Shown here one piece after another: positions 1 to 5,975 of a stretch of 8,734 nt of DNA. The notes beneath the pieces are model-generated. The model searched no databases, had not been told where the DNA came from, and saw only the letters and a list, made by a program, of their open reading frames with translations. How positions within the stretch are numbered: the stretch's first letter is position 1; each line of letters opens with the position of its first letter. Origin of the DNA: Desulfobacteraceae bacterium (GTDB lineage Bacteria > Desulfobacterota > Desulfobacteria > Desulfobacterales > JAABSP01); the NCBI GenBank assembly GCA_011390035.1, contig JAABTE010000088.1, positions 1 to 8,734 of the forward strand, written 5' to 3'. The position numbers and the translations under genes are program-made.

Positions 1-90
1 TCCACTTGCTCCACTTGCTCCACTTGGTCCACTCGCTCCACTTGCTCCACTTGCTCCACTTGGTCCACTTGGTCCACTCGCTCCACTTGA
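1..90. repeat. 9-bp tandem repeat, ten copies
   Basis: Ten consecutive 9-bp units with consensus TCCACTTGC run from the first base of the window, so the array probably continues to the left. Variation is confined to the seventh and ninth positions: most units end TTGC, three end TTGG, two end TCGC and the last ends TTGA. The variants recur in order (C, C, G, CGC, then C, C, G, G, CGC), which suggests a higher-order duplication. The length is a multiple of three and the frames stay open on both strands, but no start, ribosome site or downstream coding evidence supports translation. It lies past the 3' end of the minus-strand amrS gene. It is most likely a short intergenic repeat expanded by replication slippage. 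Confidence 0.95.
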
Positions 91-161
91 ACCACCCGTC
101 TCGCTCTTCCCGCTCGCACCGCCTGCCCGCCCCCATTCCCTGGGCTTCATTCCCCCAAGCA

Positions 162-1178
162 TTACAGCCCCACCCCATAAACGGCCGCCCCGCAGTCCGG
201 GCACTTGCCGTCGGCCACCCGGTTGTTCCGGACGGAAAACCCCAACCGCTCGATGAGCGGGACGCCGCATTCATAGCAGAAGGTGCTCTCCCCCCGGTCC
301 CCCGGCACGTTGCCCGTATAGACAAAGCGCAGTCCCGCCTCCATGCCGATGCGGCGGGCGTTCTGAAGGGTTTCAACCGGCGTGGGGGGCCGGTCCGTCA
401 GCCGATAGGTGGGGTGGAACCGGCTGATGTGCCAGGGCACCTCCGGCCCCAGCTCGCCGGCGATGAATTCGGCCAGGCGGCGCAGCTCGTCCGGGTCGTC
501 GTTGGCCCCGGTCACGATCAGGGTGGTGATCTCCAGAAGGACGCCGCGCCGCTTCATGCCAACGAGGGTCTCCTTTACCGGATCGATGCGGGCGCCGCAC
601 ATTTGTTTATAAAAATCGTCTGAAAATGCCTTCAGGTCCACATTGGCCCCGTCAAGACAGGGGGCGATCATCTCCAATGCCTCGGGGGTCATGTAGCCGT
701 TGGTGACAAAAATGTTCTTGATGCCCTTTTCATGGGCCAGGCGGGCCGTGTCGTGGGCGAACTCGAAATAGATGGTGGGCTCGGTGTAGGTGTAGGCAAT
801 GGTGGCGCACCCTCCGGCCTCCGCGGACCGGACCACAGACTCCGGCGAAAAATAATCCCCAGCGATGGCCCCGCCCCGGTCCGACGGCATATGGGCGATG
901 TCGGCGTTCTGGCAGAAGCGGCACTTGAAGTTGCATCCCACCGTGGCCACGGAATAGGACAGGCTGCCCGGATGCATGTGAAACAGCGGCTTTTTCTCGA
1001 TGGGGTCCACATGCTGGGCGATCAGCCGCCCGTAAACCAGCGTATGCAGCGCCCCGCCCCGGTTCTCCCTCACCCCGCAGATGCCCCGCCCGCCATCCTT
1101 GATCACGCAGCGATGGGCGCACAAAGCGCACCGGACGGCCTGTTCCTTGAGCGGTTCCCAGAGAAAGGCTTTTGTCAT
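162..1178 (-). CDS. amrS: AmmeMemoRadiSam system radical SAM enzyme (AmrS)
   Basis: Radical SAM protein of the PflA-like AmrS family, 338 aa from the ATG. The [4Fe-4S] motif CNFKCRFC lies at residues 82-89 (C82, C86, C89). A cysteine-rich N-terminus (C17, C20, C24, C34, ending GICGVREN) and a C-terminal zinc-ribbon-like set (C301, C304, C326, C329) are typical of this family; the length is also typical. AmrS proteins are usually linked to Memo and AMMECR1 proteins and their reaction is not established; neither partner is visible here. The gene overlaps the upstream methyltransferase by ATGA. An in-frame GTG at 1184 lies 8 nt after an AGGAGG and would add two residues, so the start is either 1178 or 1184. 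The open frame continues to 1526 but that extension is the shadow of the methyltransferase gene. Confidence 0.94.
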   Translation of the reverse strand: MTKAFLWEPLKEQAVRCALCAHRCVIKDGGRGICGVRENRGGALHTLVYGRLIAQHVDPIEKKPLFHMHPGSLSYSVATVGCNFKCRFCQNADIAHMPSDRGGAIAGDYFSPESVVRSAEAGGCATIAYTYTEPTIYFEFAHDTARLAHEKGIKNIFVTNGYMTPEALEMIAPCLDGANVDLKAFSDDFYKQMCGARIDPVKETLVGMKRRGVLLEITTLIVTGANDDPDELRRLAEFIAGELGPEVPWHISRFHPTYRLTDRPPTPVETLQNARRIGMEAGLRFVYTGNVPGDRGESTFCYECGVPLIERLGFSVRNNRVADGKCPDCGAAVYGVGL

Positions 1179-1960
1179 CTCCACCGTTTTTCCCTCCTGA
1201 CGGTTCCCACCAGCCCGGCGGCCACCGTGGTGGTGGTGGGCGCCCGATGGCTCTTCAGCTCCAGGGGCCGCACCCGAAAGCGCGGCACCATGGTGATGGT
1301 CATGGCCGTAAACGACCCAAAGGGCACCTTGCCCAGCAGGCGCGACTGCCGGCAGTACCGGGCGATCCGGCCGTCGCGGCTCGACATGGCCACGGTGGTC
1401 CGCCACGAGACGGGCACGTCTCCGGCGATCCGCCGCGCCATCCGCTTCAGCTCCCAGATGCCGAAATACCGGGCGTTCCCGAACACCGACCGGGTGAACA
1501 GCCCCACGGCCCGCATCCGGCAGCACTTATAGGAATAGGGGTTGAGCGCCCCGATGAAAACCCGGTACTTGGCCACCCGGCAGGCCTCGGCAATGGCCTT
1601 TTCCGGATCATCCACGAACTCCAGCGTCTTGAAAATACAAGCATAGTTGAACGCATTATCGTCAAAGGGCAGCGATTCGGCCGTCCCGTTGTGAAAATCG
1701 ACCCTCGTCCCCAGCCGGGACCGGGCCATCTGAATGGCCGGCCCGGACGGATCCACCCCCGTCACATGCAGCCCGGCCGACACCAGCGGCTCCAGCGCCC
1801 TGCCGGTGCCGCACCCTATCTCCAGCACGGTCTCCCGGCGCATGGGCTTGAGCATTTCCAGCATCAGCCGACACTCCAGCTCCATGGCGGCCCGGTTCCG
1901 GGCCTTGTCCGACCATCTCTCCCATGCCGTTGCGTCGGCTTTGTCGAAAACGTGTCCCAT
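1175..1960 (-). CDS. Class I SAM-dependent methyltransferase
   Basis: A 261-aa Rossmann-fold methyltransferase of the Methyltransf_11/UbiE-like type. Motif I is VLEIGCGTG at residues 45-53. The acidic residue ending strand 2 is D70 in VTGVDPSG, followed by AESLPFDDNAFN at 94-105, the usual motif II region. The family transfers a methyl group from SAM to a small molecule, lipid or other acceptor; the substrate cannot be inferred. The C-terminal 20 residues are basic and poorly structured, running into the overlap with amrS. Its stop codon shares ATGA with the amrS start, so the two are probably co-translated and may act in one pathway. No good Shine-Dalgarno precedes the ATG; a promoter-like pair sits directly upstream, so a leaderless message is possible. 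Confidence 0.92.
   Translation of the reverse strand: MGHVFDKADATAWERWSDKARNRAAMELECRLMLEMLKPMRRETVLEIGCGTGRALEPLVSAGLHVTGVDPSGPAIQMARSRLGTRVDFHNGTAESLPFDDNAFNYACIFKTLEFVDDPEKAIAEACRVAKYRVFIGALNPYSYKCCRMRAVGLFTRSVFGNARYFGIWELKRMARRIAGDVPVSWRTTVAMSSRDGRIARYCRQSRLLGKVPFGSFTAMTITMVPRFRVRPLELKSHRAPTTTTVAAGLVGTVRREKRWR
1193..1198 (-). promoter_or_regulatory. Ribosome binding site of amrS
   Basis: A perfect AGGAGG on the minus strand inside the end of the methyltransferase gene. It is 8 nt from an in-frame GTG (1184-1182) and 14 nt from the ATG (1178-1176). The spacing favours GTG, while the ATGA overlap with the methyltransferase stop favours ATG, so the start is left open. Confidence 0.65.
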
Positions 1961-1966
1961 GGCTGT

Positions 1967-1995
1967 AATGTAATGGATAACGATGGGTTAATCAA
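1967..1995 (-). promoter_or_regulatory. Possible promoter of the methyltransferase-amrS operon
   Basis: On the minus strand, TTGATT (1995-1990) and TACATT (1972-1967) match the sigma-70 -35 and -10 boxes at 4 of 6 positions each, with a 17-bp spacer. The -10 box ends only 6 nt before the methyltransferase ATG, so transcription would begin at or next to the start codon. This agrees with the missing Shine-Dalgarno and would give a leaderless transcript. It is found by eye only and is not unique enough to be certain. Confidence 0.3.
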
Positions 1996-2115
1996 GGGTA
2001 AAAGGGGGAGTGGGATGCTTCTGCGGGGGCAGGCGAAAATCAGGAAGGCCGAAAAGGTCCCGTTGCTTTCAGCGCCACCTGATGGTAGTGTATGGGGGCA
2101 AAATGGAGGTGGCGC

Positions 2116-2331
2116 ATGGAAAAAGAAAGGGCGGCGGCGGTGATCAGGGGTGGCAAGGCACGCGAGAAGATCGAGTTTGAAACGGCTGTTCTCAGCCTGC
2201 TGGCCAGGGGCGAACGAGAAATCGAAACCGACCATGGCTATGATCTGGAAGAGGTGTTGGCCGAAGCCGATGCCCTTTTAGCGGAGGTGAATATTCATAC
2301 AAGTAGAGCATCAGGCCACATGCCAGCATAA
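2116..2331 (+). CDS. Small hypothetical protein, possibly antitoxin-like
   Basis: A 71-aa protein starting MEKERAAAV. The start is chosen because GGAGG at 2105-2109 lies 6 nt upstream; an in-frame ATG at 2092 has no comparable site. The middle is predicted helical and acidic, ending GYDLEEVLAEADALLAE, a pattern I associate with small antitoxin-like or stand-alone regulatory proteins. There is no recognised toxin gene next to it: only 43 bases separate it from the next coding region, and that product does not look like a RelE, ParE or VapC toxin. The last 14 residues (VNIHTSRASGHMPA) look unlike the rest and may be read-through past an eroded end. It is the first plus-strand gene after the strand switch. 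Function is unknown. Confidence 0.6.
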   Translation: MEKERAAAVIRGGKAREKIEFETAVLSLLARGEREIETDHGYDLEEVLAEADALLAEVNIHTSRASGHMPA

Positions 2332-2374
2332 CCAAACATATTACTCCAGATTTCAGAAACATCGGAAAATTGTC

Positions 2375-2776
2375 TTGAGAGCCGCAAAAAGAAAACGCCC
2401 CCACGGGCGCGCCTTCATCACGCCGCCCGAAGGCGTCGATCTCCAGGAAATAGCCAGGATTGTCCGCTATGTGGGAAGCCCCGAACACAAAACCTTCCCT
2501 TCTTTCGCCGGACAGCCGCGCCCTCGCGCGGACGCGACCATTTGCGATCCATCGCTTTCACAAGACCCGGGAACGCTGACCCGGCATCTGAGACGCGCCG
2601 TCCTGGCCGGTCAGACGGGCGCACCATGGGAGGGGAATTTTCCCCGATATATCTGGTGCCGGATCGAGAATGAAATATACGAGGCGCGTTTGATCAACAG
2701 GGAGACCGGCCAATACAAGGGCTATCGCCTTGAGCGCGGCGAGTGCCCCGCAGAATTATCGGATCGCCATGAATAA
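2375..2776 (+). CDS. Conserved hypothetical protein paired with ImmA/IrrE-like gene
   Basis: A basic protein of about 133 aa. The frame opens after a stop at 2288-2290 and contains no ATG before TTG at 2375, so TTG is taken as start with little Shine-Dalgarno support; the N-terminus KRKRPHGRAF fits a natural protein start. Distinctive stretches are RYVGSPEHK, FAGQPRPRADATICDPSL, GAPWEGNFPRYIW and a C-terminal YEARLINRETGQYKGYRL. I recall similar small proteins of unknown function, but cannot name a family. No signal peptide or membrane segment is seen. The 3' end overlaps the start of the ImmA/IrrE-like gene by 8 bp, so the two are probably translationally coupled and act together. Many basic and aromatic residues would allow nucleic acid binding, but that is speculation. 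Confidence 0.82.
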   Translation: MRAAKRKRPHGRAFITPPEGVDLQEIARIVRYVGSPEHKTFPSFAGQPRPRADATICDPSLSQDPGTLTRHLRRAVLAGQTGAPWEGNFPRYIWCRIENEIYEARLINRETGQYKGYRLERGECPAELSDRHE

Positions 2777-4100
2777 GCTATCAATCGATTATGAATGGGA
2801 AGATCCGGGCGGCGCCAGAGGGCCGGAGTTGCGCGCCACCTGGGCCCGCCTGCGAATGGCCGTGGACGGAAACGTCATCACTCGCGTGGAGGATCATGCC
2901 TCGCACGGCCTTCGCGATGGCGTCTATCTGCCGCTTTATCCGGTGGCGGAATGGATGGCGATGAACTGGTGGAGCCTTCTTGGAGAAGTCGCCTCGCCCG
3001 GTCGGGAGAATTCAAAAGGATACTGGCGACGGCACAACCTGGCCGCCGCATCCGAGGGGTTCGCCCTGCCCCGACTCCTGATAAGGCCCGGAGGGGAAGG
3101 GACATTCAGTCTGGACTGGCGGTCCGTTCAACTGCCAGACCAGCGCGTTTCCTTTCTCGGCGGGGGGCAGGCGGTAGTGGACGGCGCCGAATTGATCGCC
3201 ACCCTCGGCGGGTTCATCCGCGCCGTTATCGGGAGACTGGAAGAGGAAGGCATCCGAGATTCCCTGCTCGCCGAGGAATGGGCGGCGATCGAAGCGACCG
3301 ATCCGGAGGAGCGGGATTTTTGCATGGCGGCGGGTCGGCTCGGCCTTGATCCTTACGATATTCAGGACGAAACCATCACGGATGCCATCATCCGGATCTC
3401 CGAGACGCTGCCGGCCAGCCTCGCCAATGAATTCTACGCCGCCGCCGATCCTCGACTCATATCGGAGCAGGGCGGGATCTTGTTGGGTTTTCTCTCCGAG
3501 GCGGGGGAGTTGGATCTGGATATCTCCACTTTCAGAAATCTGAAGGATGAAATGGCGGGGCGCCTCTCCAGCGTATCAAGCCAAACGCCCTGGCGGCAGG
3601 GTTATGATTTCGCCCGGCAACTGCGACGACTTTTAAACTGGGGCGAAGCGCCCTTTGTTCCCTCCATTGAAAGCCTCGGGACGCTTTTTCGCATTCCACC
3701 CGGCTTATGGAGCCGATCCGTCGCATTGAAGAATGGAGCATGGGACTTTCTGAGCGGCGCCGTCGGCGCCACGCGACATGGCGCTCCCTATTTCGCCATC
3801 CAAAAGCGCCGGGAGCCGGGAAAGGTCTTCACCCTCTGCCGGGCCATCTTTGAATACCTGACCACAACCGACGCCCCCGCCGCCATCGTCACGCAGACCT
3901 ATTCCGATCGCCAGAAGCGCAACCGCGCCTTTGCCGCTGAATTCATCGCGCCGGCGGAACAGCTTCGGGGATGTATCCGGGGCGATACCATCGCGGAAGA
4001 GGATATTCAGGAACTGGCCGAGGCATTCGGGACATCGGAATTCGTTATTCGCCATCAGATCCGGAATCATGGCATTATCAATATTTCGGAGTGGTTTTAA
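2769..4100 (+). CDS. ImmA/IrrE-like protein lacking the HExxH motif
   Basis: A 443-aa protein. The ATG at 2769 (MNKLSIDYEW) is preferred over an upstream TTG at 2730 because it overlaps the end of the preceding gene in the usual coupled way. The N-terminal 150 residues (with YLPLYPVAEWMAMNWWSLL at 53-71) are an unfamiliar domain; 160-300 is mostly helical. The C-terminal third resembles the ImmA/IrrE (DUF955) fold: RNRAFAAEFIAPAEQL at 384-399 matches the conserved helix after the active site, and a helical LAEAFGTSEFVIRHQIRNHGI tail follows. The helix that normally holds HExxH reads FTLCRAIFEYL at 354-364, so both zinc-binding histidines are missing. Active ImmA/IrrE members cleave repressors or regulators; this copy is more likely a sensor, scaffold or partner of the 133-aa protein. 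Family assignment is fairly sure, role is not. Confidence 0.85.
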   Translation: MNKLSIDYEWEDPGGARGPELRATWARLRMAVDGNVITRVEDHASHGLRDGVYLPLYPVAEWMAMNWWSLLGEVASPGRENSKGYWRRHNLAAASEGFALPRLLIRPGGEGTFSLDWRSVQLPDQRVSFLGGGQAVVDGAELIATLGGFIRAVIGRLEEEGIRDSLLAEEWAAIEATDPEERDFCMAAGRLGLDPYDIQDETITDAIIRISETLPASLANEFYAAADPRLISEQGGILLGFLSEAGELDLDISTFRNLKDEMAGRLSSVSSQTPWRQGYDFARQLRRLLNWGEAPFVPSIESLGTLFRIPPGLWSRSVALKNGAWDFLSGAVGATRHGAPYFAIQKRREPGKVFTLCRAIFEYLTTTDAPAAIVTQTYSDRQKRNRAFAAEFIAPAEQLRGCIRGDTIAEEDIQELAEAFGTSEFVIRHQIRNHGIINISEWF

Positions 4101-4129
4101 ACGCCTCTGGACCGGAGGATGCTGGAAAG

Positions 4130-4390
4130 ATGATACAATTGATCCCGTTTGAGGAAACGACTGTGGGTAAGGAATTGATTCAACAAGGCAAAGAACTTGC
4201 CATGCAACAAAACTACGAAAAGGCCGTTCGGACGGGCGCGTTGATCGGCCAGTTGCAGGTGATCCATCGACTTCTCAAGCGCTACCTCAAGCCTAATGAT
4301 TCACTTACCGAGGAACTACTGGAAGAACTCGGCGCAGCAGTGGAAAAGCTGGAAGCGGAGATGCTGGATGGAGTAATAGACGGCAGTTGA
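4130..4390 (+). CDS. Small helical protein, Rpn/DUF4351-tail-like
   Basis: An 86-aa protein starting MIQLIPFEET, with GGAGG at 4114-4118, 11 nt upstream. The open frame extends further upstream to 3971, but that part overlaps the ImmA/IrrE-like gene and is not believed. The sequence is almost entirely helical: TVGKELIQQGKELAMQQ, then LIGQLQVIHRLLKRYL, then a leucine- and glutamate-rich repeat-like end (LTEELLEELGAAVEKLEAEM) likely to form a coiled coil. The layout resembles the C-terminal tail of Rpn-type PD-(D/E)xK transposase/nuclease proteins (DUF4351-like), without any nuclease domain. It may be a decayed remnant or an independent small partner. It begins 29 bases after the preceding stop and may be in the same transcript. 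Function is unknown. Confidence 0.6.
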   Translation: MIQLIPFEETTVGKELIQQGKELAMQQNYEKAVRTGALIGQLQVIHRLLKRYLKPNDSLTEELLEELGAAVEKLEAEMLDGVIDGS

Positions 4391-4508
4391 GCCGTCGGGC
4401 TGTCCTCCAAACGGAATATGTCACAAAAAGCCTTTCGCGCCTTTGCCCGCGCCTTGCAATAAAATGACACGCCTCCCTCCGCCCCTATCCCCTATGAAGA
4501 TTATCCCC

Positions 4509-4537
4509 TTGCCTGAAAGGCACATATGCGCTAAAAG
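4509..4537 (+). promoter_or_regulatory. Possible promoter of the TIR-STAND-MoxR-vWA operon
   Basis: In the 180-base gap before the TIR gene, TTGCCT (4509-4514) and TAAAAG (4532-4537) are separated by 17 bp, each matching 4 of 6 sigma-70 consensus bases. The end of the spacer (4520-4531) holds an imperfect 12-bp palindrome centred on CATATG, which could be an operator. The start codon lies 33 nt after the -10 box. The rest of 4391-4508 shows no gene and no convincing terminator. Confidence 0.35.
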
Positions 4538-4556
4538 AGTCCAACGCAAAAGTTGA

Positions 4557-4562
4557 AGGAGG
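4557..4562 (+). promoter_or_regulatory. Ribosome binding site of the TIR gene
   Basis: A perfect AGGAGG lies 8 nt before the ATG at 4571. It decides the start: the open frame begins with a TTG at 4553 that lies upstream of and adjacent to this site and so cannot use it. Confidence 0.85.
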
Positions 4563-4570
4563 GCCTCGAC

Positions 4571-5902
4571 ATGGATGACATCTCTCCGAATCGCATCTTT
4601 ATCTCATACGCCAGCGAGGACTACGCAACAGCCCGCCGGCTCTACGATGACCTGAAGCACCGAGGCTTCGCCCCCTGGCTCGACCGGGTTGACCTTCTGC
4701 CGGGGCAGCGGCGGGAATTCGAGATCAATCGCGTAATTCGGTCTTGCAGCCGCTTTATCGCGATGCTGTCGAAAAATTCCCTGTCGAAGCGGGGGCATGT
4801 GCAGAAAGAGCTTAAGAAGGCGCTGGATGTGCTGGCGGAGTACCCGCAAGACAGCATTTTCCTGCTGCCCGTCAAAATCGAGGAATGCGCTCCACAGGAT
4901 GAGAGTCTTCGGCAGCTTCATTGGATAGAGCTTTTCCCCTCATATTCCGAAGGATTGGAGGCCATTCTCCGATCATTGAACGCCGGGGCGGGGCATGATA
5001 CGGAACCATCTGGAGACCAAAGACGGCGAATCAGGGGCAACGCGCTTGAAAACATCTCCGAAAACATTGACAATGGATCTAAAAGTCAAGCAGCCGACTC
5101 TCGGAAGGCATCTCAGGCCATGGCGATACGAACAATGCCGGAACTGACAATTGAACAGCGTAAGCTTCTCAAGGACGTCATCAAGCGCCATCCGCTGGTT
5201 CGATCCGACAATGTGAAAGACAGGGAGCATTTTCTGGACGAATGCGGCCTCGGAGCGCTTCGGGATGAGTTTGACTGCAAGGCGGAGGCATTCTTTTTCG
5301 CCTCCAGGGTCGTGGGGGAGCTGGCGCGGCCCGAGTCGAAAGATTCCCTTTTGCCGGTTTTTCTTTCCAATTTTTTCGGCCATTATGCGGAGACGATGTC
5401 GCCACAGGAGCTTGCGCGGCTCGGATACTCGGAAACGGAGCCAAAGGAGATCGAGATGGAACCGAAAACGAATGCACAACCCCCGGGAACGCCGCCCCCG
5501 ACGACGGCGACCCCGACGGCTGGACCCTCATCGGGCGATCCCCCTGAAGGGGCTTTTAAAAATGAGAATTTTGTAAGATCATTCATACGGGAGGCGGTGG
5601 AGACGGTCCCGGAGGTAAGATGGGCGGTGGCGGTTGGCGCCGTGGCCGCCGTGGTGGGGCTGGTCAGCATGCCGGTGTTTGGCCTTCCCAGAAAGGTCGC
5701 CTTCTTTGGCGTGGTCGCCATGGTCGGCCTCATGGGCATTCTGGTCATTTTTGCCCGAATGTCTCATTTCACAAAAGAACTGATCGTTCCCGCGAAAATG
5801 TTCTCCTGGTTTATATTGTTCCTGTTCATGTTGGTATCCGCCCTGCTGGTCAGCTCGGGATTTTTTGGATGGCCGAGGGAATTTTCTCTAATTTTCGGAT
5901 AA
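4571..5902 (+). CDS. TIR domain effector with EAD and three transmembrane helices
   Basis: A 443-aa, three-part protein. Residues 6-137 form a TIR domain: FISYASED at 10-17, then GFAPWLDRVDLLPGQRREF at 32-50, a hydrophobic strand RFIAMLSKNSL, and E80 in HVQKEL at the position of the catalytic glutamate of NAD+-cleaving TIRs. Residues 138-190 are a polar linker. Residues 191-285 are a helical domain (KLLKDVIKRHPLVRS at 198-212) aligning with the N-terminus of the next gene's product, so an effector-associated domain (EAD). A Pro/Thr-rich linker (290-330) leads to three predicted membrane helices at about 351-371, 376-395 and 410-433. The TIR is probably cytosolic and tethered to the inner membrane, where EAD-EAD contact with the STAND-like partner would cluster and switch it on. 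NADase activity is inferred from the family. Confidence 0.95.
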   Translation: MDDISPNRIFISYASEDYATARRLYDDLKHRGFAPWLDRVDLLPGQRREFEINRVIRSCSRFIAMLSKNSLSKRGHVQKELKKALDVLAEYPQDSIFLLPVKIEECAPQDESLRQLHWIELFPSYSEGLEAILRSLNAGAGHDTEPSGDQRRRIRGNALENISENIDNGSKSQAADSRKASQAMAIRTMPELTIEQRKLLKDVIKRHPLVRSDNVKDREHFLDECGLGALRDEFDCKAEAFFFASRVVGELARPESKDSLLPVFLSNFFGHYAETMSPQELARLGYSETEPKEIEMEPKTNAQPPGTPPPTTATPTAGPSSGDPPEGAFKNENFVRSFIREAVETVPEVRWAVAVGAVAAVVGLVSMPVFGLPRKVAFFGVVAMVGLMGILVIFARMSHFTKELIVPAKMFSWFILFLFMLVSALLVSSGFFGWPREFSLIFG

Positions 5903-5975
5903 TTGAATCATCGGCCCGTTTACAGGGGCCATTAGCAGCCTGAGCGCATCGACACCGCAACCTGACTGGAAGCAG

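Noticed and set aside
141..165. Possible terminator after amrS (GCTT/AAGC inverted pair)
   Set aside because: Stem of only four base pairs and no T-run in the minus-strand direction.
6..623. Plus-strand open frame of 205 codons with an N-terminal His/Leu repeat
   Set aside because: It starts inside the 9-bp tandem repeat and is otherwise antisense to amrS, with no ribosome site; it is a high-GC shadow.
1179..1526. N-terminal extension of the AmrS frame upstream of 1178/1184
   Set aside because: It overlaps the methyltransferase gene, is Gly/His/Arg-rich shadow sequence and precedes the ribosome site; AmrS family length fits the shorter start.
2063..2091. Promoter-like TTGCTT ... TAGTGT before the 71-aa gene
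   Set aside because: Only 3 of 6 matches in each box; too weak to report as a feature.
1172..2143. Plus-strand open frame of 323 codons opposite the methyltransferase
   Set aside because: Pro/His/Arg-rich translation with no recognisable motif, antisense to a well-supported gene.
5913..5930. Hairpin GGCCC / GGGCC between the TIR and STAND-like genes
   Set aside because: The stem is only 5 bp with an 8-base loop and no following T-run, so it is not supported as a terminator.
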